NCBI RefSeq assembly: GCF_963677155.1
Contig: NZ_OY781884.1
Coordinates: 2,868,134 to 2,932,133 of the forward strand
Reading direction: 5' to 3'
DNA length: 64,000 nucleotides
Source of the DNA: an uncultured Draconibacterium sp.
GTDB taxonomy: Bacteria > Bacteroidota > Bacteroidia > Bacteroidales > Prolixibacteraceae
Shown here: piece after piece, positions 16,908 to 24,479 of the stretch
Layout of the letters: the number at the start of each line of letters is the position of its first letter
Numbering within the stretch: the first letter of the stretch is position 1
The notes under the pieces: model-generated
What the model was told of the DNA's origin: nothing
The model's input: only the letters and a program-made list of their open reading frames with translations
Databases searched by the model: none
Program-made: the position numbers and the translations under genes

Positions 16908-17154
16908 TGTTCCATTTTTCGGTGTAAATGTATTGGAAAAATTGATCAGAATTATAATTCCGATAGGCAAATGTTTCTAGTTTTCAGTAGCGGAGGGGAT
17001 GACAAAGGTGCATACAGATATGTTTTACAACTTAATTTTTCGAACAGCGTTTTATGATATTCGAATATTTAATTTTTGTCGACTGTTTTATCGTTAGACA
17101 TTTAAGCAATGTTTAAATTAGCTATGGTTCAGAAAGGGGGTGGATCGCTGTAAG

Positions 17155-17185
17155 TTGCTTATCTTTAATGGTTTCAAATAAGCAA
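17155..17185. promoter_or_regulatory. Inverted repeat upstream of the molybdoenzyme promoter
   Basis: TTGCTTAT (17155-17162) and ATAAGCAA (17178-17185) form a perfect 8-bp inverted repeat with 15 bases between. It lies about 30 bases upstream of the -7-like element at 17215, the position expected for an activator. The second half overlaps one copy of the AAGCAATGT direct repeat. Confidence 0.42.
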
Positions 17186-17214
17186 TGTGAGCTAATGTTT
17201 AGTCGAATCCTTTA

Positions 17215-17222
17215 TATATTTG
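17215..17222 (+). promoter_or_regulatory. Candidate -7 element for the molybdoenzyme operon
   Basis: TATATTTG matches the Bacteroidota -7 consensus TAnnTTTG. No good TTTG -33 element is present at the expected distance, which would suit an activator-dependent promoter. It would leave a leader of about 210 bases. Confidence 0.4.
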
Positions 17223-17440
17223 TACATCTAAAAATCTATATAAATAGATGTGGAGAGTTTTAAAAAGATGCTAAACTCATATTTTTCAGCTCTTTTTTTT
17301 GACAGTTTTAAGGGGGCGCGAGAAGCGCAATCAGTGGCAAGATTAGATCGATGAACAACCATGTAAGCAGGCATTTCTTTTGCTGGAGCTTTAAGAAGGC
17401 GTGTTGCATGTGTTACCAATAAAATAAACTATTTAGACGA

Positions 17441-19696
17441 ATGAAGACAAGACGGGATTTTATCAAAATTTCAACTGCCGGTGCCGGAGCTGCAGCCATA
17501 AGTTTTAAAGCTTTTGGTTCAAAAGGTTTCGGTCTCTTTGAATCGGAGACCGAAGGGCCGGTAAGTGATGAGGATCTTACTCCGTATCCAACTTATTGCG
17601 AAGTATGTTTTTGGAAATGTGCTGCGTGGGCTTATGTCGACAAAAACGGAACCATACGAAAGATTGTTGGCAATAAGAATGATCCGCATTGTAACGGTCG
17701 TTTGTGTCCGCGAGGTACGGGCGGCGTTGGTATGGTTTACGATGAAGATCGCTTAAAAACACCACTGATAAGAGATACGCGTAAAGATGGATCGCAGTAT
17801 TTCAGAGAAGCTACCTGGGATGAGGCACTGAATAAAGTTGCCGATAAAATGAAGGAAGTGAAAGAAAAGTACGGTCCTGAGTCATTCGGATTGTTTAATC
17901 ACGGAACTCCCGGAAGTCATTTTCACCACTTGTTGCGTGCTTATGGTTCGGAGAGTAATGCCGAGCCTGCGTTTGCCAATTGTCGTGGTCCTCGTATGTC
18001 GGCTTATTTTTCAACTTTTGGTGCTTATGTAGGTTCGCCTGAATGTACCGATATCAGAGATACAAAATGTTTGGTTTTAATTGGTTCGCACCTGGGCGAA
18101 AATATGCACAATTCGCAGGTGCAGGAAATGTCGGATGCCATTGATAACGGTGCAACTATTATTACGGTTGATCCACGTTTCTCAACAGCTGCAGCGCATT
18201 CAAATCACTGGTTGTCAATCAAACCGTCAACCGATATTGCATTGTTAATGGCATGGATTCACGTGCTGATTTACGAAGGTTTATACGATAAAGATTACGT
18301 TGAGCAATACACATTTGGTCTTGATTATTTAAAAGATCATGTAAAAAATATGACTCCGGAATGGGCTTATGGAATTACTACCATCGAGCCGGAAGAAATT
18401 AGAAGAACTGCCCGTGCTATGGCTGGAGCAGCACCTTCTGTAATTATCCATCCGGGGCGCCACGTAGTTTGGTACGGAGACGATACACAGCGTGAACGAG
18501 CCATGGCAATTCTTACTGCTTTGTTGGGATCATGGGGTAAACGCGGGGGGTTATATTTCCCGGAAGGCGTTTCTGTTCCTGCCTTCCCTCACCCTCATTT
18601 CCCTGAGCCAGAATGGACATGGAAAGACTGGAATGAAGATCGATTTCCGCTGGCGACAATGGGAATTACTACCGAGGCTTTAAAAGCTTCTGTTCCAAGA
18701 TATAATTATAAACACCAGCTAAAAGCATGGTTAGTGGCCGGTACAAACCTGCCATTATCAATGCCGGATAAGGCTTTGTTTAAAGAAGCCGCTGATTCGG
18801 TTGAGTTTATTGCCGTTATGGATACCATGCCAATGGATATTACGGGTTATGCTGATGTGGTTTTCCCTGAGGCAACTTATCTGGAGCGTTACGATGTAAT
18901 TCGTTCGGCAGCTAATCGCGAGCCAAATATTGCATTGCGTATGCCGGCTATTGAACCAAAATACGATTCGAAACCAGGTTGGTGGATTGCCAAACAAATT
19001 GGCGAACGTTTGGGCTTGCACGATTACTTTAACTACGATGACTATTCCGAAGTAATCGACTGGCAGTTAAAACAGCTGGGCACCTCGTTGGAAGAAATGA
19101 AAAAAATTGGGGTTAAGAAATACCCGCGTAAAAGTGGTCCGCTGTATTTGGGTGATGGAGAAGACTATAATTTCAATACCACTACCGGAAAAATTGAATT
19201 GTATTCAGTTGATTTTTCCGACCACGGTTTTGATCCTATTCCAAAGTATACGAAGCATCCAGAACCGCCTCAGAATTTCTATCGCTTAATTTATGGTCGT
19301 GCGCCAATGCACACTTTCAGCCGTACTTCAAATAATCCTAACCTTTTTGATTTGATGAGAGAAAATAGCGTTTGGGTAAATCCGAAAGTTGCTGACTTGT
19401 GGGGACTGAAGAACGGACAGAAAGTATGGTTGCAAAACCAGGACGATGCTATCACTTCGTTTCCTGTTAAAGTTCGGGTAACCGAACGCATTCGCTGGGA
19501 TTCGGTGTATATGGTTCACGGATTTGGTCACAAAAATAAAAAACTCTCCAGAGCATTTGGAAAAGGAGCCAGCGATACTGAAATGATAACAAACGTTGCC
19601 GTTGACCCGATTATGGGGGGAACCGGAATGAGAGGAAACTTTATAACATTTTTAACAGAAGATCCTGCGGGGGAGAGAAAGGAGGTTAAAGCATGA
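17441..19696 (+). CDS. PsrA/PhsA-family molybdopterin oxidoreductase, catalytic subunit
   Basis: A 751-residue periplasmic enzyme with a twin-arginine signal (TRRDFIK). The [4Fe-4S] ligands are C53, C56, C60 and C89 (CEVCFWKC...RLCPRG). C181 (FANCRGPRM) is at the usual position of the molybdenum ligand. The MGD-binding segments (GSHLGEN, NGATIITVDPRFS, LLGSWGKRGG, and the C-terminal dinucleotide domain starting at about YGRAPMHTF) are all present. Length, cluster spacing and the following B and C genes fit polysulfide or thiosulfate reductases. These take electrons from menaquinol and release sulfide. Arsenate reductase or another sulfur substrate cannot be excluded by eye. It overlaps the next gene by 4 bp. 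Confidence 0.88.
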   Translation: MKTRRDFIKISTAGAGAAAISFKAFGSKGFGLFESETEGPVSDEDLTPYPTYCEVCFWKCAAWAYVDKNGTIRKIVGNKNDPHCNGRLCPRGTGGVGMVYDEDRLKTPLIRDTRKDGSQYFREATWDEALNKVADKMKEVKEKYGPESFGLFNHGTPGSHFHHLLRAYGSESNAEPAFANCRGPRMSAYFSTFGAYVGSPECTDIRDTKCLVLIGSHLGENMHNSQVQEMSDAIDNGATIITVDPRFSTAAAHSNHWLSIKPSTDIALLMAWIHVLIYEGLYDKDYVEQYTFGLDYLKDHVKNMTPEWAYGITTIEPEEIRRTARAMAGAAPSVIIHPGRHVVWYGDDTQRERAMAILTALLGSWGKRGGLYFPEGVSVPAFPHPHFPEPEWTWKDWNEDRFPLATMGITTEALKASVPRYNYKHQLKAWLVAGTNLPLSMPDKALFKEAADSVEFIAVMDTMPMDITGYADVVFPEATYLERYDVIRSAANREPNIALRMPAIEPKYDSKPGWWIAKQIGERLGLHDYFNYDDYSEVIDWQLKQLGTSLEEMKKIGVKKYPRKSGPLYLGDGEDYNFNTTTGKIELYSVDFSDHGFDPIPKYTKHPEPPQNFYRLIYGRAPMHTFSRTSNNPNLFDLMRENSVWVNPKVADLWGLKNGQKVWLQNQDDAITSFPVKVRVTERIRWDSVYMVHGFGHKNKKLSRAFGKGASDTEMITNVAVDPIMGGTGMRGNFITFLTEDPAGERKEVKA

Positions 19697-20226
19697 GATA
19701 TGCAATGGCAATCGACACTAAAAAATGTGTTGGGTGTGGCGACTGTGTAGTGGCCTGTCAAACAGAAAATAATGTGCCACATGGTTACTGCCGCGACTGG
19801 ATTGTTGAACGCGTTGACGGAACGTATCCGAGTTTAAGTCTTGAATTTCGTTCAGAGCGTTGTAATCATTGCGATAATTCTCCGTGTGTGAGGTGTTGTC
19901 CAACAGGGGCAAGCCATATCGAAGAAGGAGGAATTGTTACGGTTACTCACCATAAATGTATTGGCTGTGGGGCCTGTATTCAATCGTGCCCTTACGATGC
20001 GCGTTATTCCCACCCCGATGGATATGTTGATAAATGTACGTTCTGTTTACACCGTGTTCAGAAAGGACAAAATCCGGCTTGTGTTGATGTGTGTCCTACC
20101 AGGTGTTTGTATTTTGGCGACTTGGACGATCCGAACAGCGATGTTTCGCTGGCCATCAAAGACCGTTCATGGAAAGTACTGGCACCCGAGGCCGGAACAA
20201 AACCGCAGTTGTATTTTCTAACCTAA
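19693..20226 (+). CDS. PsrB/PhsB-type four-cluster ferredoxin subunit
   Basis: A 177-residue electron-transfer subunit with four [4Fe-4S] binding groups. Visible groups are CVGCGDCVVAC (residues 13-23), CNHCDNSPCVRCCP, CIGCGACIQSCP and CTFC...CVDVCPTRC. This is the standard DMSO-reductase-type B subunit that links the molybdoenzyme to the membrane NrfD protein. No signal peptide is seen, as expected if it is carried across by the Tat signal of the A subunit. The start codon overlaps the stop of the A subunit (ATGA). Confidence 0.94.
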   Translation: MRYAMAIDTKKCVGCGDCVVACQTENNVPHGYCRDWIVERVDGTYPSLSLEFRSERCNHCDNSPCVRCCPTGASHIEEGGIVTVTHHKCIGCGACIQSCPYDARYSHPDGYVDKCTFCLHRVQKGQNPACVDVCPTRCLYFGDLDDPNSDVSLAIKDRSWKVLAPEAGTKPQLYFLT

Positions 20227-20246
20227 TTCGTAAAACCTGATAGAAA

Positions 20247-21188
20247 ATGAAAGAAGAATTATTTGTAAGTGGACGAAATATACCAAACATTGATCCGTAC
20301 CTCAATATATGGCATTGGCAAATTCCGCTCTACCTCTTTCTGGGAGGTTTAGCTGCAGGAATTTTATTTTTTGCAGGTTTTTATGTTGTGCGTGGAAAAG
20401 CCGATAAAATGGTGGCAACCGTAAAAATTGCACCAGTTATTGCGCCGTTGGCACTGGTAATTGGTTTGGGGGCTTTGTTCTGGGATTTAAAGCATAAGCT
20501 GTTTTTCTGGCAATTGTATACCACTGTACGTCTTGATTCGCCAATGAGTTGGGGAGCCTGGACATTGATGGCAATTACCCCGTTATCAATTATCTGGGTA
20601 GCCAGTTATATGAAAGAACTGGTTCCTGGATGGGACTGGAAACTAGAGCTTATTAATAAAGCAGAAGCATGGGTGATAAAACAACGCATTGCTTTTGCCT
20701 GGGTGATGATGATATTGGCAATTATATTAGGTGTTTACACCGGAATATTGTTGTCGGCATTTAATGCACGACCTTTATGGAATACTTCGATTTTAGGACC
20801 ACTATTTCTTGTTTCGGGATTTTCTACCGGACTGGCAGCCATTATCTGGATGAGTAAAGATGTGAACGAGCGGAAAATATTAAGCCGAATCGACCTTGTT
20901 TTTATTTTCATCGAAATCTTTCTGATTGTTCACCTTTTTATGGGATTTCTGGCCGGTTCGGAAACAGCTATCGAAGCTGCAAATTTATTCCTTGGCGGAG
21001 AATTTACCGTAAGTTTCTGGGTGTTTGTTGTAGCCATCGGGTTGATTTTCCCTGCATTATTCGAAACTCTGGAAATTTGGGGAATGCACGTACCCAAATG
21101 GTTACCTCCGGTAATGATTTTATTTGGTGGTTTTATGTTCCGTTTCATTATGGTTGAAGCCGGACAAATTACACGTTATCTCTATTAA
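20247..21188 (+). CDS. NrfD/PsrC-type quinol-oxidising membrane subunit
   Basis: A 313-residue protein with eight or nine predicted membrane helices. The first helix pair includes IWHWQIPLYLFLGGLAAGILFF, quoted here only as LYLFLGGLAAG, a signature of NrfD/PsrC proteins. Further conserved features are PLALVIGLGALFWDLKH and SPMSWGAWTL. It binds menaquinol and passes electrons to the B subunit, anchoring the complex on the periplasmic face. It follows the B subunit by 20 bp and precedes the YeeE/YedE genes by 17 bp, so the molybdoenzyme and the transporter are on one transcript. Confidence 0.93.
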   Translation: MKEELFVSGRNIPNIDPYLNIWHWQIPLYLFLGGLAAGILFFAGFYVVRGKADKMVATVKIAPVIAPLALVIGLGALFWDLKHKLFFWQLYTTVRLDSPMSWGAWTLMAITPLSIIWVASYMKELVPGWDWKLELINKAEAWVIKQRIAFAWVMMILAIILGVYTGILLSAFNARPLWNTSILGPLFLVSGFSTGLAAIIWMSKDVNERKILSRIDLVFIFIEIFLIVHLFMGFLAGSETAIEAANLFLGGEFTVSFWVFVVAIGLIFPALFETLEIWGMHVPKWLPPVMILFGGFMFRFIMVEAGQITRYLY

Positions 21189-21205
21189 AAATAAACTATA
21201 ATAAT

Positions 21206-21742
21206 ATGAGTTCAGAACAAATAAATATAAAAGAACCGAAATACATCAACCCTTACCTGGGAGGTGTTTTACTCGGATTACTGGTTCTTGTAACTGTATT
21301 TATTACGGGCCGTGGTTTGGGAGCCAGCGGAGCAGTTAAAAGTGCAGTTGTAACAACTTCAAATTCAATTGCGCCAAAAGCTACTGAGGCAAACCATTAC
21401 ATGGGGCAGTTTCTTAGCGACGATCATTCGCCAATGTATACCTGGTTGGTTTTCGAATCGCTGGGAGTGTTGCTTGGCGGTATAATTTCCGGTATAATTT
21501 TCGGAAGAATGAAGAAATTCAGAATTGACAAAGGTCCTCAGATCTCCAATAAAAAAAGGCTCGTTTTAGCCCTTATTGGCGGAGCGCTTTTTGGTTTGGG
21601 TAGTCAGTTTGGCCGCGGATGTACTAGCGGAGCCGCATTAAGTGGAACCGCAACTTTTGCTCTTGGGGGCGTAATTGTAATGTTTGCCATTTTTGGTACG
21701 GGGTACGCAGTGGCTTACTTTTTTAGAAAATTTTGGATTTAA
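21206..21742 (+). CDS. YeeE/YedE-family sulfur transporter, subunit A (set 1)
   Basis: A 178-residue membrane protein with four or five helices, equal to the first half of a fused YeeE/TsuA protein. The family motif GRGCTSGAALSG includes C139, which corresponds to a pore cysteine in TsuA-type thiosulfate channels. GRGLGASGA near residues 33-41 is also shared with its paralogue at 26771. The second half is supplied by the gene 23 bp downstream. The family imports thiosulfate or other sulfur species. Here, next to a sulfur reductase, it may move substrate or product across the inner membrane. Confidence 0.9.
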   Translation: MSSEQINIKEPKYINPYLGGVLLGLLVLVTVFITGRGLGASGAVKSAVVTTSNSIAPKATEANHYMGQFLSDDHSPMYTWLVFESLGVLLGGIISGIIFGRMKKFRIDKGPQISNKKRLVLALIGGALFGLGSQFGRGCTSGAALSGTATFALGGVIVMFAIFGTGYAVAYFFRKFWI

Positions 21743-21765
21743 AAATCAGACAAAACTAAGATATT

Positions 21766-22368
21766 ATGGGACCTTTAATTCCTAATGGTGTAATTGGCGG
21801 CGGATGGGATTTTGTTATCGCAATTTTACTTGGAGTCGCATTTGGATTTATTCTCGAAGCATCCGGTTTTTCTTCTTCAAGAAACCTGGCCGGCGTATTT
21901 TACGGCTATAACTTTGTTGTGCTTCGCGTATTTTTTACTGCGTTAATCGTAGCAATGGTTGGTCTGTTATATTTCGATTATGTTGGCTGGCTTAATCTCT
22001 CACAAATATTTATTCTTCCAACGTTTTTAACCCCAATGATTGTTGGAGGCATAATAATGGGAGTAGGATTTGTATTGGGTGGTTTTTGCCCGGGAACCAG
22101 CTTTACCGGAATTGCCATTGGTAAAATCGATGCTGTGTTCTTTGCAATTGGACTTTATTTGGGGATATTCGGATTTTCTCTGGCATATCCTCTTTTCGAA
22201 GACTTTTTTACCAGTGGAGACCTTGGAAATGTAACGCTTATGGAAATTACCGGAATTCCGGCACCATACTTTGCAGTTGCATTTACAGTGGTAGCACTAA
22301 CTGCATTCTGGGTAACAATGTTTATCGAGAAGCGTGTGCGTAAAAACATGAAGCAATATAAATTCTAA
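21766..22368 (+). CDS. YeeE/YedE-family sulfur transporter, subunit B (set 1)
   Basis: A 200-residue membrane protein with about five helices, corresponding to the second half of YeeE. Its pore-cysteine motif is GGFCPGTSFTG with C108. It has the same ILEASGFSS and FYGYNFVVLRVFF segments as the B subunit of the second set. It follows subunit A by 23 bp, and the two halves probably assemble into one channel. It ends with a basic tail (EKRVRKNMK), which suggests a cytoplasmic C-terminus. The rhodanese-like gene follows 110 bp later. Confidence 0.9.
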   Translation: MGPLIPNGVIGGGWDFVIAILLGVAFGFILEASGFSSSRNLAGVFYGYNFVVLRVFFTALIVAMVGLLYFDYVGWLNLSQIFILPTFLTPMIVGGIIMGVGFVLGGFCPGTSFTGIAIGKIDAVFFAIGLYLGIFGFSLAYPLFEDFFTSGDLGNVTLMEITGIPAPYFAVAFTVVALTAFWVTMFIEKRVRKNMKQYKF

Positions 22369-22478
22369 ACGACTGAAAAGTGATGAAACGACCATGAAAA
22401 AATCTTTCGCACAAACGTGAATGACTATAATCATGAGAGTTCCATCTGTTACCATAAAGAATAAATAATTATAAACAG

Positions 22479-23090
22479 ATGAATAGAAACTATATCTTAC
22501 TAACCATATTAATGCTTGTGTTGGCGGTAGGGACCTTATTTTTGAGACGTGATGATGAGCCAAAACAAATTGCTCCTGAGGAGTTGCTACAGGAAATTAT
22601 TCAGCCCACACGATATGTAACAACCGACCAGGTAGCTAAGATGATCATTCAGGGCGATCCGTCGTTGTTGATGGTTGATGTTCGTCCGGTAGCTGAGTAT
22701 GCCGAATATGCATTGCCGGGTTCCTTAAATATTCCGCTCGAAGATCTGCTAAACGATGGAAACCTGTCGTATTTTGGAGTTCCCGGAGTAAAAGTGGTGT
22801 TTATCTCTAACGATGATATCAGAGCCGATCAAACATGGGTGCTTACCAAACGTTTGGGAATTGATGGTACTTATGTAATGAAAGGTGGTCTGAATTGCTG
22901 GATGGAAACCATAATTGATCCTTCGCAACCTAATGCTGATGCGCCTTCTGTTGATCACGAACTTTATGCATTTCGCAAAGGGGCACAAATTTATTTCACT
23001 GGTGCCGGATCGGTAGCTTCCGACGAAGGCAATGTTGAAGTGCAGGTACGCCGAAGAGAAAAAACAAGTGTTGCAGCCGGTGGTTGCTAA
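22479..23090 (+). CDS. Membrane-anchored rhodanese-like protein with C-terminal GGC tail (1)
   Basis: A 203-residue protein with one N-terminal membrane helix (about 5-22, ILLTILMLVLAVGTLFL) and a rhodanese domain at about 45-150. The fold is clear from LLMVDVRPVAEY and PGSLNIPL. The active-site loop, normally CxxGxRS, reads SNDDIRA, so the catalytic Cys position is Ser110. The protein ends in a basic, flexible tail VQVRRREKTSVAAGGC with the last residue Cys203. The next gene has exactly the same 16 residues. I infer that the terminal Cys carries sulfur in place of the lost active-site Cys. Localisation of the domain (probably periplasmic, N-in) is inferred from the anchor. Confidence 0.88.
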   Translation: MNRNYILLTILMLVLAVGTLFLRRDDEPKQIAPEELLQEIIQPTRYVTTDQVAKMIIQGDPSLLMVDVRPVAEYAEYALPGSLNIPLEDLLNDGNLSYFGVPGVKVVFISNDDIRADQTWVLTKRLGIDGTYVMKGGLNCWMETIIDPSQPNADAPSVDHELYAFRKGAQIYFTGAGSVASDEGNVEVQVRRREKTSVAAGGC

Positions 23091-23117
23091 TTTCTAACGA
23101 TTGAAAAAATTAACAGC

Positions 23118-23756
23118 ATGCATATACATGAACTAAATCCGTGGAGAACATTAATCGCAGTTTCAGCATTTGTGGTTATTCTCGTTATTGGCTTTGTAAC
23201 CATGCCAAAACCGTTGTTTGAATACCAAAAAAGCATGGATGAAAGTATTGAGGCTTTACTCGATGGTGAGGATTATTTCTACCCGTGGGAGCTGGAAGAG
23301 GTGATTGCCAATAAACCCGACAGTATCGTTTTGTTTGATATCCGCGATAACTTTGTTTTCGGACAGGGGCACATTCCCGGAGCAGAGAATTTGTCGGCAA
23401 ATACCCTGGCCGATCCCGATAATCTGGAGCGTTTAACAGCACTTCGCGATAGGGGGGTAACTGTAGTTTTATATGGCGAAAACGAACTGCAGGGCAATGG
23501 TCCGTGGATGTTTTTCCGCCAGGTAGGTTTCAACAATATCAAACTTCTGCTGGGCGGATATGAGTATTACAAAGCCAATGAAGATGACTTGTACAATACG
23601 ATTAATGATGATGCATATTTTAGCGGATTTCCGTGTTTTAACTATGCTGAAATGGCTGCACCTCAAAACGGTTCTGATTTAAATTCGGATCAGAATAATA
23701 AGCCTGTACAGGTGCGCCGACGCGAAAAAACAAGCGTTGCTGCCGGCGGTTGCTAA
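23118..23756 (+). CDS. Membrane-anchored rhodanese-like protein with C-terminal GGC tail (2)
   Basis: A 212-residue protein with an N-terminal membrane helix (about 11-29, LIAVSAFVVILVIGFVTM) and a rhodanese domain marked by IVLFDIRDNFVFGQGHIPGA, quoted in part: VLFDIRDNFVFGQGHIPG. The active-site loop reads YGENELQ around Gly120, with no Cys. The tail VQVRRREKTSVAAGGC ends at Cys212 and is identical to that of the preceding protein, although six of the 16 codons differ silently. It lies 27 bp after the first rhodanese gene. The sequence between domain and tail is acidic and probably flexible (NGSDLNSDQNNK). Confidence 0.88.
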   Translation: MHIHELNPWRTLIAVSAFVVILVIGFVTMPKPLFEYQKSMDESIEALLDGEDYFYPWELEEVIANKPDSIVLFDIRDNFVFGQGHIPGAENLSANTLADPDNLERLTALRDRGVTVVLYGENELQGNGPWMFFRQVGFNNIKLLLGGYEYYKANEDDLYNTINDDAYFSGFPCFNYAEMAAPQNGSDLNSDQNNKPVQVRRREKTSVAAGGC

Positions 23757-23783
23757 CCTGAAAAATTGAATAAATTTTTTACA

Positions 23784-23997
23784 CAAAGTGTTGACGATTG
23801 AAAATCGACAGAATATGTGCTTTGGACATATAGTTTGAGGATTTTCAATGTCAAGGTTAGCCCTGACAAATAATTGGGAAACAATTATTTCGTCAGCCCA
23901 AAGGGATTAATTCATTTTTATGAATTATTAAGGCTAAAAAACCACATTAGTATATATTTCTGAAAGTCCTGGTGAGTTTTTCATCGGGACTTTTTTT
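23784..23997 (+). ncRNA. Candidate structured RNA with three stems and a terminator
   Basis: Stem 1 pairs TTGACGATTGAAAATC (23791-23806) with GATTTTCAATGTCAA (23840-23854), with one bulged G. It encloses ATATGT/ACATAT (23813-23818 with 23826-23831). Stem 2 pairs CTGACAAATAATTG (23863-23876) with CAATTATTTCGTCAG (23882-23896) across a GGAAA loop. Stem 3 is TAATTCAT/ATGAATTA (23908-23927). A terminator follows. It could be a 3-prime-end-derived small RNA of the sulfur operon, a riboregulator of the octahaem gene, or an mRNA-stabilising 3-prime structure. It matches no RNA family I recognise. Confidence 0.5.
23964..23997 (+). terminator. Terminator after the first sulfur operon
   Basis: AAGTCCTGGTGA (23964-23975) pairs over 12 positions, with wobbles, to TCATCGGGACTT (23981-23992), followed by TTTTT. 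It closes the transcript that begins with the molybdoenzyme gene. Confidence 0.85.
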
Positions 23998-24441
23998 ATT
24001 TACGCCCTTTTAATAAATAAGCAGTTAATAGCTTATTCGATCTGTCTTTATTGTTCTCACTACGTTTTATTTTATATATCCCAATTACTTCTGCCGAAAA
24101 TGATGAGGCGTCTTTTAAGTATTGTTTTTACTGTTTAATTGATTTTGATTTAAGGTTTATATTTTCTGCATTTTTCAATCAATAAGGCAGGCCATTTTGC
24201 ATTATATATCAAAAATGAAAATATGTTATTTAAGATGAGTAGGGAATCTTGTTAATTAATATATAGGCATATATGATATATATGTTTTTTGACATAGTTG
24301 TTATAGACAATTGAATTATTGAAATAAATATGGTGTTGATTATGAGGATTGTAGATGTTTTTTGAAATGCATATCAAACAAATGATTAATTAATACTAAA
24401 TATAAATAACATAAGTGCAATTATTAATATCGAAATATGTA

Positions 24442-24449
24442 TATATTTG
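24442..24449 (+). promoter_or_regulatory. Candidate -7 element for the octahaem operon
   Basis: TATATTTG matches TAnnTTTG and lies 30 bases before the ATG at 24480, giving a short leader. No clear -33 TTTG element is seen. Confidence 0.42.
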
Positions 24450-24479
24450 AGGAAGTCTGTATGTGCAAAACCTAACTCA

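Larger units (their letters stand above)
16860..17440. other. Divergent intergenic region at the centre of the sulfur island
   Basis: About 580 bases between the Rieske gene (leftward) and the molybdoenzyme gene (rightward). It must contain the promoters of both arms. Two inverted repeats and a -7-like element are listed separately. AAGCAATGT occurs twice, at 17104-17112 and 17181-17189. A short GCGC-GAGAA-GCGC hairpin lies near 17316. A weak 63-codon frame on the minus strand has no recognisable features and is not called. Confidence 0.6.
23757..24479. other. Long intergenic region between the rhodanese and octahaem genes
   Basis: About 720 bases. The first 240 hold a succession of stable stems ending in a terminator, listed as a candidate structured RNA. 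The remaining 480 bases (24000-24479) are very AT-rich, with alternating AT runs such as CATATATGATATATATG, and contain no gene. A candidate promoter element lies at 24442-24449. Confidence 0.65.

Noticed and set aside
17228-17419. 63-codon minus-strand frame in the divergent sulfur-island promoter region
   Set aside because: No similarity recognised, no start context, and it occupies the leader of the molybdoenzyme gene.
17441-19696. Formate dehydrogenase or nitrate reductase as identity of the molybdoenzyme
   Set aside because: The cluster motif CxxCxxxC, the length of 751 residues, the A-B-NrfD order and the sulfur transporters and rhodaneses around it fit the Psr/Phs group better.
24000-24479. 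Sigma-54 promoter before the octahaem gene, expected from the sigma-54-type regulator downstream
   Set aside because: No GG/GC pair with TGGCAC-TTGC spacing is visible; a TAnnTTTG element is present instead.
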